From Phytophthora quininea (taxonomy: Eukaryota > Oomycota > Peronosporomycetes > Peronosporales > Peronosporaceae), in NCBI GenBank assembly GCA_011947345.1, contig JAAVTG010000023.1:496001-560000 (forward strand): a stretch of 64,000 bases of DNA, read 5' to 3'. The position numbers and the translations under genes were made by a program. This document shows, piece after piece, positions 46,145 through 57,156 of the stretch. The first letter of the stretch is position 1. The number at the start of each line of letters is the position of its first letter. Below the pieces are notes generated by a model, which did not search any database, was not told the DNA's origin, and was given only the letters and a program-made list of their open reading frames with translations.

Positions 46145-48183
46145 CTACGGTTTTTGTGGCTGGTTCCCTCGAATGGTAAAGTCCGGCGTGATCACTGGAT
46201 CAGCGGGAAGGTTGGAAGTCAAGCTTTCCAAGGCTCCAGAGATTTCTGCACTCGCTTGTTGCACATTACCCAGTTGCTGGAGTTCTGCTGGCATATCGAC
46301 TGGCTGAAGACCAGCCTCTGGTTGGAGTTCTGACGGGGCATTTACTCCGCTGATTTCGGTTTCTGGATGTGGTCCATCCTCGTGAGCGATCGCAGGCGTC
46401 TCGAGGTCATCAGCTGCTGGTGGCTGGATAGAGTATCCCGATCCCGACGCTAAGGCGAACGTTCGATCCAACTCTGGATTTTGCCGGAAGGGTGGCGGTC
46501 CGGCAGGAGGTAGCGGGGGCTCGTCATCACCGCGGTTGTAGGCATCGGTACCGTTGTTGTCATGCTCGGGTTCATGTTGCTCCTCTTCCTCCTCGTGCTC
46601 GTCGTTGTCCTCACGCTTAGTCTCCTCAGCAGACTCGTGCGGACCTCCTGATGTGTTCCTGCGTGCAGGGCGCTGAGGAATACTATCCTCCGCACTGTCG
46701 GCATCGGCATCAGCCATGGCACTATCATTACTATCAGCACTTTCTCCCGTACTCGTGCCTCGCAGCGCACGAGTGCTGCGACCTGAAGTGGGTGCCTTGG
46801 GAGCAGGAACTGTAGAGTTCGATGGGGCTCGTGCCTTGCGTGGCGCCTTCTTATCCTCGTAATGAGTGGAAAAGTCAGGGAACTCATCCGCGGCATCATC
46901 GGCAAACTCGATGCCGATATCGTTTAGGATACCCCAAAACGTCTTCTTTGTAGCCTCCAGCACACCAAGCTCATCGTCGCCTTCCTCGAGAGCATGCTCC
47001 ATCTGAACGATGTCCTTCTCCCACTGCTTGACCTTTGGCTGCTCCTCGTCGCCAGTAGCAGACTCGATCGCCGTCAATTCGGCCTTTCTGGTCTCTAGTT
47101 GTACTCTCGTGTCGGCCATCTGCTGCTTCTTGATCTCCACCTTGTGCATCGTCTCTCGGAGCAAGATTCGGTTCTTAAACTCACACTGCGGGTTCTGGCA
47201 GCGGTCCGTGTGGGCCTCCACATCGTGCCAGATGCGGCACATCTTGTTCTTACAGGGCGTCGAGCTGCTGCACATTTGCGCTCGGATCTTCTTGCATCCA
47301 CGTCCGCAAGTTTTGCCCGGAGGTGGTTTGCAGAGTAGCGCGTCGACAAACTGAATGGACTTGCGCAGTCTCTCCTTAAAGAACTTAGTCTCCGCAGGAG
47401 TCCGGCGGTCCGGATAGCACAGTTCCCCAATAGCGTCCTTGAACGGCAAAAGTTCATCGTCGTCCTCTTCCTGGGGCTGGGGATGGGTCTTCTTCGCCCT
47501 GCGCGCCTTGGTTGACTTCATTGGCTGCTCTTCTTCCTCCTCTTTCTCCTCTTCCGAAGATTCGGTTAGCTTCCTCGCTGCAGCTCGTCTCGGTCTTTTG
47601 GAGGGCGTTTCATTGCGAGGGCTACCTCGTGTAGCCATCCTCTTACCCGTAGTCGGAGTGCTGCTTCTGGTGTGCATGGCTGGAGACACATCCGACGCTC
47701 TGGTCGACACGCGAGTCTTCTTTTCCGGTCGGACTTTCTTTTTGGGCGCGCTGGCTCTGCTTGAGCTTCTCTTGGAGCTTCGAGTGGGTCTCTCAGCCTC
47801 CTCCTCTTCCTCCTCCACATGAGGCAGCGGCATCTCCCCACGTCGATGGAAATACACTTGACGGGTCACGACGGAGCTCAGCACGCGCTCCGTGGCGCCG
47901 CTGTGGCAGGCCAGGATGATGCGGTCCATCTGCTCGCTGAAGCCCGGGGAGGTGTCCATGTTCTGCTGGATGTAGCCCACCAGCCGCCGGCAGTCGGCGT
48001 AGTACCGGTCGTAGTCGCTGGCGCTCGAGGTCGATGACGACGCCGCCTCGTTCACCGCGTCCTCGAACTGCTCGCAGACCGACAGCACCGTCTCCGCCAC
48101 GCTGTCCTTGAGCGAGCGCGTCAGCTCCCTCTGCAGCTGCACCACGGGGCCTCGCGGCGAGGCTTGGAGCCGCGCTTCACCAT
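46145..48183 (-). CDS. TAZ-like Cys-rich zinc module protein (paralogue)
   Basis: Best start is the ATG at 48183 (MVKRGSKPRREAP). It joins the long frame after one missing C in the run at 48146-48149; the long frame itself has no ATG in a sensible position. In order: the family N-terminal domain (SVCEQFED, YYADCRRLVGYIQ, TSPGFSEQMDRIILACHS), a basic Arg/Lys/Ser region, acidic stretches, one Cys/His module (ELCYPDRRTPAETKFF, FVDALLCKPPPGKTCGRGC, CRIWHDVEAHTDRC), a coiled coil, the FPDFSTHY motif, and a long low-complexity Glu/Asp/Pro tail. Total about 680 residues. It has only one zinc module, where the gene at 2169-4489 has two. Nuclear location is suggested by the basic clusters. It sits next to GH81 copies, as its paralogue does. 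Confidence 0.72.
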
Positions 48184-48299
48184 GGCGACAGCTTGGGATC
48201 TCTGGGGTTGATGAGCTTTGAGACGTTCCCGCCAACGAAATCACTTTTTGTGTGAAAAACCTCACATTTTACTTCAACTTGAAGCGAAAGATTATTTTT

Positions 48300-50568
48300 T
48301 TATACGACTGCAGCTCGACACGCCTCGGTAGTCTCGCCAGTCTCGGGGTCGATTTCGCAGGTCATCATGTCGGTACTTATCGGTTTTCCATGTGAAGCTG
48401 CGTTGTACAGAGCCCACGACCGCGTCAGACCGTCGTCCATCTTGGCCGTCGCCAACTTCGACAAGGCGTCTGCCTGGTCGACTACCGCATGATTCACGAG
48501 CAAGAGCGACAACCACGCGTTTGACATGTCGGCGCCCGTGACGATCGACTCCTTGGACAGAATGTCGTCCCATTCCTCCTTGATGAACGTCGCGGTGCGC
48601 ACGAGTCCGTTGATCGGCGACACGGGGATCATCTGAATGCCGTGGATGCAGTACTTCTCGGCGCTGAACCACGTCGCGTAGTCAGCCTTGTTGTCGAAAA
48701 AGATGCCTGTGACGTGGTTGGGCACGAACGCCGGCGGGTGGATGGTGTTGTCGGAGGTCATGAGGAAATAGGTGCGAACAGCACGAGCGTTCAGGCGCAG
48801 CATGAGACTACCGAGGTCCTCCACCGCTTTGTTCTCCGTCACTTGTCCCCACAGCTTCATGCCATAGAAAAGTTTGCTTCTTCGGAAGTACTCTCCTCAT
48901 CTTTGCCATCAGCCATCGGAGTCACACCGTGCGAGTACGAGTGGCCCAAATACCATGAAAAGTAGCGAAACTTGGGGAAGTACGTGTCGTCCGAGCTCGG
49001 GTTGACGACGTCGCGCAGCAACGTCCACACCATGGTCTCCAGTTGCGCCATACCCGACCACGACGGGTCCAGCTTCTTCAAGATGGCAGACGCCGCCACC
49101 CAGTAGCCGTAGTGGTAGTGGTGGTCGTTGTACACGCCGTTGCCGAAATCAACGTTGACATCGTTGGTAGTGAACATTTGGCTCGTCACAATGCCTTTGT
49201 AGGTCGTTTCGTAAACGAGTGGAAACCCGAGCTTATTCGTAAGGAACGGCTCGATGAGTGTCTTCAGCTTCCTCAAGCACCGGTGCAATAGCGTTGGATC
49301 ATCGCCAGTGACAGCACTATCAGCCGCTATCAGGCACAACGACGCGTACTTCTGGTAAGCTTTTCCGTTGAAATACCAACTTCCAGTGTCGAGCTCCATT
49401 CAGCGTCAATGTCCGATTTCAAAGTGCTCATCAGATTCGTCGAAGAAACCACATCGGCCGACGGCTTAGAAGCAGGGTAGAAGTCCACCTCCTCGTCCAT
49501 CTCGGACTCAGTCAGCGTCCAGCTAGACGACGTCGTCACTTGCCCCACCATTTGGCCGCGCGTGCTCGAGTGCAGCACGATGGCTCCCTTGCTCTGCGTC
49601 GTGGTGGCGCCGCTCATCACTTCAACTTGGTGGGGCAACGCGAAGTGCAACAGACCCGAGGAATCGCAGCCAGAGCCTTCCGTCTCCCAATTCAGCGAGT
49701 AACTCGTGCGAGACTGCACCGACACGTCCCCACCGACCACGACGCACGAAGAGTACCGGTCGTACACGCTCTGGTCGCTGTTCTCGGGTAGAATCGCCAC
49801 GCGGATCGTACCTGTATAGGCGCCGGACGCCACCAGCGCCGCTCCTGTGCTGTCCACCGAGAACGACACGCTCGAGTCGCTCGCGTAGACCACCCACGTC
49901 TGCTTGTTGGCGAGCTGCACGACGTATTTGCCCGCCGTCTTGCCATCCAGCAGCGTCATGGCGTAGTCCGATACGATACTGGGCGTCAGACCGGCGTACG
50001 TGGCCGACACGAACGCCATGCCGTTCACGAGCGACGAGTCCATGCAGCGACTGCTCTCGGTGCTGCCCGACACACACGTGCGGAGCTTGACGCCCATGTC
50101 GCTGAACGAGTACACTTGGTAGTCTGGTTTCGTGGACCCGATCTCCGTCGCCGACAGCGTGATGTCGTTGTGGAACTCGTGCAGGTAGTACTTGGAGACG
50201 CCGTTCACCTCGGCGGCGATCTGTCTGTACGTGTAGGAGTAGCATGCCTGCAGTCCGAAGGGCGCCGACTTGGGTAATTTGAGCGCGTACGGGTTGGACC
50301 AGGCCGGGTTGGCGACGGTGTTGATGTCAGCGGCGGTGGTGTGGATGAGGTTCCCCCACCATTTGTTGGTGGGCAGCGGTTTGGCGAGCAGTTCCTCGGC
50401 GACGTTGACGATGGGGGCGAGCGCGGCGAGTCCTGCGTTGCGCTTGAAGAGCGACTCGGATGGTGAGTCTGTGGAGAACGGAGCGAGGTACTGTGGGCTA
50501 CCGTCACCGTTGGCGCTACTGGCAATGCCGCCGAGGACGGTCGTTAGCCGCAGCAGGATGCGCGCCAT
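48300..50568 (-). CDS. GH81 endo-beta-1,3-glucanase (copy D)
   Basis: The ATG at 50568 starts a signal peptide (MARILLRLTTVLGGIASSANG). The frame passes through PTNKWWGNLIH without a break, because here the run at 50353-50357 has five bases, unlike copies B, C and E. The catalytic half has YNDHHYHYGYW, GHSYSHG and DEESTSEEANF. One-base shifts occur near 49394 (after DAEW) and near 48863 (the FFYGM site, where copy E is broken too). The protein ends ALYNAASHGKPISTDMM with a short Cys-containing tail and a stop at 48300-48302. Bases 49394-50465 are an almost perfect inverted copy of copy E, while about 49140-49390 is clearly diverged. Secreted glucanase by family. Confidence 0.85.
49394..50465 (-). 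repeat. Inverted-repeat arm (GH81 copy D)
   Basis: 1072 bp matching the reverse complement of 51560-52627. The 4-bp length difference is fully explained by one extra G in the WWG codon region and one extra Val codon (EEVDF against EEDF). I noticed very few substitutions. Confidence 0.85.
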
Positions 50569-51366
50569 AAGCACCGGATTTCTGTTGACTCAGGCTGGTG
50601 TACCCCGCGTAACCATTTCACGTGTAACGTCCTGGTCGAAGAAGGGGAGGTGGATGAAGCGCAATTTTCGGTGAACTTGACAGCCGTCTCGCTAAATAAA
50701 GCAGCGGGAGGACCAGAGGATCCTCCAGAGCACAAGGATGACGACAAGATCACAAGGAGGAACATGGCACCGTATCTCCTCCCTATGCTTTTGTGGCTCT
50801 CATCATGAGAGCCTTCTCCTGAGAGAAATACGCGAGAATCGGTACTTAGTGCGTGTACCAAGTTACTGCTGTTCGCGCTCGTCGGATCGCCTTTGAGCGA
50901 CGCTACGCGCGACTACGCCACGATGTTTGTGGTCCCCGACGACAAGCGCCACGGCGACTGCCACGTAAAGGCTGCAGTCGATTATGTTGGCGACATCTCA
51001 CTGTTCGTCCAGCTGGAGGTTTTCTTGGTGGCGCGAGCCATTTGGCCAAGATGCCTTTGGAACCGGTAGACAATCATCTCGCGCGCAGAATGACCAAGAC
51101 ACGATGCGCAGCCGTCCAGCCGGAAGCAAGGAACTCGCGACCAGAGAGCTGGAGCAGCTGGGCGCGTTTGCCAAGAGAGACTGTCCCGAGATTGGGGGAT
51201 TGATATCGAGCGGCGAATTCCGCCATGAGCAATGTGGCGAACTCCAAGTCTCTGCACCGAGCTCAAATCCGATGCCATTCCCGCATTCGCTGCCTTGCGC
51301 ATGGAACGCGACGCTCGAATAATTTAATCCAACGCGGAAGAGAAGAGCTCAGCTCCGGGACGTTCA
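50569..51366. other. Divergent intergenic region between GH81 copies D and E
   Basis: This 798-bp spacer holds both promoters. I find no gene, and the two halves are not obvious mirror images, so the near-identity of D and E does not extend into the promoters. Confidence 0.5.
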
Positions 51367-54105
51367 ATGGTGACCGCTTCCACGCTACTCCAAGCAATAG
51401 TAGCTGCGTTGGCCGTGGATCACTCAACTGCAGGCTTTGGGACCGGCGTCTCTCTCTCAGGAAGCTCCTACAAAGAAGGCGTTGTTCATGCAGCAGGACA
51501 GCAAGGCCAACAAGACGCCACGGGGACATCAAACTATCTAGCCGCTTTTGGGACGGACCCACCATCCGAGTCGCTCTTCAAGCGCAACGCAGGACTCGCC
51601 GCGCTCGCCCCCATCGTCAACGTCGCCGAGGAACTGCTCGCCAAACCGCTGCCCACCAACAAATGGTGGGGAACCTCATCCACACCACCGCCGCTGACAT
51701 CAACACCGTCGCCAACCCGGCCTGGTCCAACCCGTACGCGCTCAAATTACCCAAGTCGGCGCCCTTCGGACTGCAGGCATGCTACTCCTACACGTACAGA
51801 CAGATCGCCGCCGAGGTGAACGGCGTCTCCAAGTACTACCTGCACGAGTTCCACAACGACATCACGCTGTCGGCGACGGAGATCGGATCCACGAAACCAG
51901 ACTACCAAGTGTACTCGTTCAGCGACATGGGCGTCAAGCTCCGCACGTGTGTGTCGGGCAGCACCGAGAGCAGTCGCTGCATGGACTCGTCGCTCGTGAA
52001 CGGCATGGCGTTCGTGTCGGCCACGTACGCCGGTCTGACGCCCAGTATCGTATCGGACTACGCCATGACGCTGCTGGATGGCAAGACGGCGGGCAAATAC
52101 GTCGTGCAGCTCGCCAACAAGCAGACGTGGGTGGTCTACGCGAGCGACTCGAGCGTGTCGTTCTCGGTGGACAGCACAGGAGCGGCGCTGGTGGCGTCCG
52201 GCGCCTATACAGGTACGATCCGCGTGGCGATTCTACCCGAGAACAGCGACCAGAGCGTGTACGACCGGTACTCTTCGTGCGTCGTGGTCGGTGGGGACGT
52301 GTCGGTGCAGTCTCGCACGAGTTACTCGCTGAATTGGGAGACGGAAGGCTCTGGCTGCGATTCCTCGGGTCTGTTGCACTTCGCGTTGCCCCACCAAGTT
52401 GAAGTGATGAGCGGCGCCACCACGACGCAGAGCAAGGGAGCCATCGTGCTGCACTCGAGCACGCGCGGCCAAATGGTGGGGCAAGTGACGACGTCGTCTA
52501 GCTGGACGCTGACTGAGTCCGAGATGGACGAGGAGGACTTCTACCCTGCTTCTAAGCCGTCGGCCGATGTGGTTTCTTCGACGAATCTGATGAGCACTTT
52601 GAAATCGGACATTGACGCTGAATGGAGTCTCGACACGGGCAGCTGGTACTACAATGGCAAAGCCTACCAGAAGTACGCGTCGTTGTGTCTGATGGCTGCC
52701 GATAGTGCCGTGGTTGGAGACGACTCAACACTACTGAGTTCGTGCTTGTCAAAGTTGGAGAAGCTTATCGAGCCGTTCCTGACCAATACTCTGAATGCGC
52801 CCCTGGTGTACGAGACGTCGTACAAGGGTATCGTCACTGGTCAAGTGTTCACTGCCAACGATGTCAACGTGGAGTTCGGCAACGGCGTGTACAACGACCA
52901 CCACTACCACTACGGCTACTGGGTGGCGGCGTCTGCCATCTTGAAGAAGCTGGACCCGTCGTGGTCGGGTATGGCGCAACTGGAGACCATGGTGTGGACG
53001 TTGCTGCGTGACGTCGTCAACCCGAGCTCGGACGACACGTACTTCCCTAAGTTCCGTCACTTTTCGTGGTTCCTGGGCCACTCGTACTCGCACGGTGTGA
53101 CTCCGATGGCTGATGGCAAAGATGAGGAGAGCACGTCCGAGGACGTGAACTTCTTTACGGCATGACGTTGTGGGGAAAGGTGACGGAGAACAAAGCGGTG
53201 GAGGACCTCGGTAGTCTCATGCTGCGCCTGAACGCTCGTGCTGTTCGCACCTATTTCCTCATGACCTCCGACAACACCATCCACCCGCCGGCGTTCGTGC
53301 CCAACCACGTCACAGGCATCTTTTTCGACAACAAGGCCGACTACGCGACGTGGTTCAGCGCCGAGAAGTACTGCATCCACGGCATTCAGATGATCCCCGT
53401 GTCGCCGATCAACGGACTCGTGCGCACCGCGACGTTCATCAAGGAGGAATGGGACGACATTCTGTCCAAGGAGTCGATCGTCACGGGCGCCGACATGTCA
53501 AACGCGTGGTTGTCGCTCTTGCTCGTGAATCATGCGGTAGTCGACCAGGCAGATGCCTTGTCGAAGTTGGCGACGGCCAAGATGGACGACGGTCTGACGC
53601 GGTCGTGGGCTCTGTACAACGCGGCATCGCGTGGTGGGTCGAGCGCTAGCGGTAGCACTAGCGCCCTGACGACGGCACCGAGCACGACGACGACGGTGCC
53701 TAGTGCAACGACTGCGACTCCAACTGTAACTCCAGCCTCACCGGTTGTCACGACGGCTACTCCGAGTTCAACAAAGGGCACACCACTCTCAACGCCTGCA
53801 CCTGTTGTCACTACTGCAGCTCCGGTAGCTACAAACGCCACTCCGACCGTCACCACCGCTGCGCCGACGGCAGCCCCGGCACCCCAGCCCCGGCCACTCC
53901 TGCAACTCCTCCCTCGTCGGGTTCTGGCACACATCATCCAGGTTGGACGTCAATTCCACCAGGCTGGACGTCGATTCCTCCTGGATGGACACCGTACACT
54001 CCTGGAGTGGTCAAACCAGCGGGTGCGACAACTAAGGCATCCGCAGCAACGCCGCCACCAGCTGACGCTACCCAGTCCGTAAAGCAGCAGCAACGACGAC
54101 GATAG
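51367..54105 (+). CDS. GH81 endo-beta-1,3-glucanase with Ser/Thr-rich tail (copy E)
   Basis: The ATG at 51367 starts a hydrophobic leader (MVTASTLLQAIVAALAVDHSTA). The GH81 domain follows from FGTDPPSESLF through YNDHHYHYGYW and DEESTSEDVNFF to ALYNAASRGG. Apparent one-base losses lie at 51668-51671 (TGGTGGGG), near 53155 (FFYGM site) and near 53871. Beyond the catalytic domain the protein has a tail absent from copies A-D: about 80 residues of Thr/Ala/Pro/Val repeats, then three tandem PPGWTSI-type units, then PAGATTKAS and a basic end, stopping at 54103-54105. The tail frame was chosen because only that frame keeps the tandem units. It resembles O-glycosylated linkers of wall-bound proteins. 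Catalytic assignment firm; tail function inferred. Confidence 0.82.
51560..52627 (+). repeat. Inverted-repeat arm (GH81 copy E)
   Basis: Counterpart of 49394-50465; 1068 bp. Arms are separated by about 1.1 kb of unrelated sequence. Confidence 0.85.
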
Positions 54106-55658
54106 CTGTTTAGACATTCGTGTGAGTGTAGTATTTGTTTCGATCAGCTCTTAGATTTTCGCGAGTTGATCTGTGTGCGTCAAGAAGTATAAGAATTGGA
54201 AACTCGTGCACACCAACAGTGATGAAGTTTGGATCGGCATGCCAGTCTTTTGTCGCTAAAGTTTTCGAGCTGTATTGCATCGTGCAATTTGCACGCACGA
54301 ATGCTGTGACCTCGCCTTGAAACACATCGACGGCGCTACAGGTACATGTACCTTCACGCGCTTGTGTGCATGCGTTGCGCGCGTCACTTTGGAGCCTTCA
54401 CTGACGATGAAGACGATGAAGACGATGAGCGACTGAATCAAGGAATCAAAGGTGCAGGTTGCTTCGCGAGGTGAAACCTTGCCTTGCCACGTCACGTGGC
54501 CGCGCCTTGGCGTCTTGTTTGTGCGCTTTGGGCCGCAGCCTCCGATTTGCACCGCCGAGTTTATCCTCGAGACGATGTCTCTGTGCTGGCGGTACTTTTG
54601 GCTGCAGGAAACAAGAGGTGGGCGATGGGATTGCTGAAGTGCAGAGCTAACCGCAAGTGCCGTCTTGCAGATCCGTTCGCAAGCTGCCGACGGCGACGCG
54701 TGCCGTCACACTGTTTCCTGTGGTTGCAGTTTTGGCTCACCAAGACTCACACCAAGTTTGCTCAGAAATACGACAGAGCTGACAAGCATTTAGAATTGGC
54801 AAAGCTACTTCCGAGGTGTTGTGTGCTGCAGGACATGCTGGAGTATTGCATGCAGGTACATGCAGATATGTACACTTGATGAGATGGCTTCGTTCGGGCG
54901 ACGCACGGGCAACCGATCAGACGCGTCACGTTTGTACGAAAGCTTCGCTTGCAGCACCTACCGGTACCAAAAGATAGCAGGCACGATTTCAGTTTGAATC
55001 GACTTCCCAGGCTTTTATCGTTCCGGTACTGCTTCATAAATTCTCTTCCGAGGCGCTTAGAACCCATTCAAGGCTACTTGCGTGAAAGGAGGAGTACAGG
55101 AGTAAAAACATGATGGAGAGGGGTCTCGCATTTTAATTCCGATGGAATCTCAAAGGTTTTTAATCTGCCGATGGTTGGATAGGAATCCTCGTTGTGGAGA
55201 CCCGTGTCAACCCCAAAAAAAGTCGAGCTGTAGTCGCTTTGGCTTGAATTGATAGAGTTTAGCATGTTTGGCTCTTGGTACAGTAGCGGTAGATGCCGGG
55301 ACTCCCGGCCGGGAGCGCGCCTCGCCTTGGCTCGACTTTACCTCTTCAGAGAGCAAAGTTGTCAAGAAATGGGAGCTTTGAAGGCCTCGGGCGAAGACGA
55401 TGCTGCCGGGACTTGCGAATGCTTTCCTGCGTGGTTTCTACGCTCCCGGCAATGACAGACGGGGTCGCGTAGGCTTTCCAACGAGATCTTGCACGAGGCC
55501 TCATCGCGTATCTCGACAGTTGATTCCGGGACGCGACCTTATCGGCAGCGCTGCTCCAACCAGCCTCGACGCCGTCTGGACCCGACAGCCTGCTCAGTTT
55601 GGAATCTGCCGACTAGTTCAAAGGCTTCATCCCCGCTCAAGCTCTTTGCCTTTTCAAG
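54106..55658. other. Large intergenic region with palindromes
   Basis: No gene is convincing on either strand over 1.55 kb. Two perfect 14-bp palindromes stand out: AGGTACATGTACCT at 54340-54353 and CTCCCGGCCGGGAG at 55302-55315. Further CCGGGA/TCCCGG half-sites lie at about 55400-55450. A short imperfect GATGAAGAC repeat lies at about 54405-54430. The last few hundred bases should contain the MFS1 promoter; a CTCAGTTTGGAAT element near 55595 recurs upstream of MFS2. Confidence 0.5.
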
Positions 55659-57152
55659 ATGTTCGACATCACGTTCTCGCGCTGGTACCTGTTCATCGCT
55701 GCTTTCGTCGTGCAGTTCTGCATCGGCTGCATCTACTCGTGGTCGGTACTCAATCACCCCATCGACTTCGCCGTCTACGGCGATGCAACCAAGGGCCGCG
55801 CTGTCAACGCGTTCTACATCGCCATCGGTGTGTTCGGCGCTGCTACTTCTCTGCTTGGCCCCACCATTGAACGCAAAGGCCCCAAATGGGGTGTCTTCAT
55901 CGGAACGGGTCTGTACATGATTGGTCACATCGTGACGGCCCTCGGCTGCCACTACAAGTCGATCACTTGGATCTACATCGGCTACGGTGTCATCACCGCC
56001 ATTGGTATGGGCATGTGCTACATTTCTCCCGTGGCCACGCTGCAGAAGTGGTTCCCTGACTACCGCGGCACTGCCGCTGGTTTCGCTGTCGCTGGCTACG
56101 GTGCTGGCTCCGTCGTCTGGAGCAAGGTCTACTTGCCGACGATCGACGCTGTCGGCCTCGCCTGGATGTTCGTCCTGCTCGGCGCCATCATGAGCGTGGC
56201 GATGTTCCTGTCGGGCTTGGTCCTGCGTGTTCCTCCGGCCGACTTCACCGTCAACGGCCTCAATATCCACGGCAACGCTGTCAACGAGAGCGAAGAACTG
56301 GAGGAGAAACTCAGCACCGCGTACAAGGAAGTGCAAACTCCTAGGGCCCAGGACGAGCCAGCCAAGCCGCAGATCAAGCAGATGACGCTGAAGGAGGCAT
56401 TGCTGACCCCGGACTACATCTTCATGTACCTCATGTTCTTCGCCAACCAATTGTTCGGCGTGATCGTGCTGTCTCGCCTGAGTAGCATGTGCACTGAGAT
56501 CTTCAGCAAGAGTGCTGGCACGGCATCTGACATTGTGTCCATCAACAGTGCCTTCAACTGCTGCGGTCGTCTGGCCTTCCCAGCCATCTCGGACTTCCTT
56601 GTGCGCTTCTTGAACGTGGAGAAGACGTTCGCTCGCAAGGTGCTGTACTACTTCACTCTGGGCGCCCAAGTAGTGGTGCTCGGCTCGTTGCCCACCGTCA
56701 TCCGCCACGAGAGCTACACGGTCTTTGTGATCGAAATCTTCGTGCTCACGTGCAGCTACGGCGGCGGCTTTGGCACCATCCCGGCCTTCGTCACCGATAT
56801 GTTCGGCGCGTACAACATCGGTCCTATGCACGGCATCATCCTGACGGCTATGGCTATCGGTGGCGTCGCTGGTGGCCTGTCCTTCAACGCCGCGTACAAC
56901 AACAAGATCGCGGACGGCATGGACGTGGGCGAGGCCTACATTGATAACATCCAGGTGATCTTCGTGATCGTGTGCGTCGGCTTCGTGATCCTCTTCCTGG
57001 TGCGCACCAACATCGAGGACCGCTTCGAGCCTGGCTACCACTACTCGCTGTGTGGCAAGCGTGTTATCAGCATCCCGCCCAAGGAGAAGGAGGCCAAGAA
57101 GCACGACGACGTCGAGGTCGAGGTCGCCAACCAGCCCGAAACCGCCGTCTAA
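55659..57152 (+). CDS. MFS transporter, oxalate/formate antiporter-like (MFS1)
   Basis: Intact 497-residue frame. Twelve membrane segments are visible, six before and six after a hydrophilic loop (about residues 195-245, with EKLSTAYKEVQTPRAQDE). The start RWYLFIAAFVVQFCIGCIYSW is characteristic of the OFA (oxalate:formate antiporter) branch of the major facilitator superfamily, as are KWFPDYRGTAAGFAVAGYGAG in segment 4-5 and FNCCGRLAFPAISD. Members exchange small mono- or dicarboxylates; the actual substrate is unknown. The C-terminal tail (ISIPPKEKEAKKHDDVEVEV) is charged and cytosolic by topology. It is followed by a tandem paralogue. Codon use is strongly C-ending, suggesting high expression. 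Confidence 0.9.
   Translation: MFDITFSRWYLFIAAFVVQFCIGCIYSWSVLNHPIDFAVYGDATKGRAVNAFYIAIGVFGAATSLLGPTIERKGPKWGVFIGTGLYMIGHIVTALGCHYKSITWIYIGYGVITAIGMGMCYISPVATLQKWFPDYRGTAAGFAVAGYGAGSVVWSKVYLPTIDAVGLAWMFVLLGAIMSVAMFLSGLVLRVPPADFTVNGLNIHGNAVNESEELEEKLSTAYKEVQTPRAQDEPAKPQIKQMTLKEALLTPDYIFMYLMFFANQLFGVIVLSRLSSMCTEIFSKSAGTASDIVSINSAFNCCGRLAFPAISDFLVRFLNVEKTFARKVLYYFTLGAQVVVLGSLPTVIRHESYTVFVIEIFVLTCSYGGGFGTIPAFVTDMFGAYNIGPMHGIILTAMAIGGVAGGLSFNAAYNNKIADGMDVGEAYIDNIQVIFVIVCVGFVILFLVRTNIEDRFEPGYHYSLCGKRVISIPPKEKEAKKHDDVEVEVANQPETAV
56301..56421 (+). repeat. Loop segment shared with MFS2
   Basis: These 121 bp match 58680-58800 with three differences, all synonymous, while flanking codons differ much more. 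It covers the central cytosolic loop. Confidence 0.75.
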
Positions 57153-57156
57153 AATG

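Noticed and set aside
49622..52402. 207-codon frames in both GH81 D and E overlapping the main frame
   Set aside because: They are identical only because the two GH81 copies are identical; composition is that of an alternate-frame shadow.
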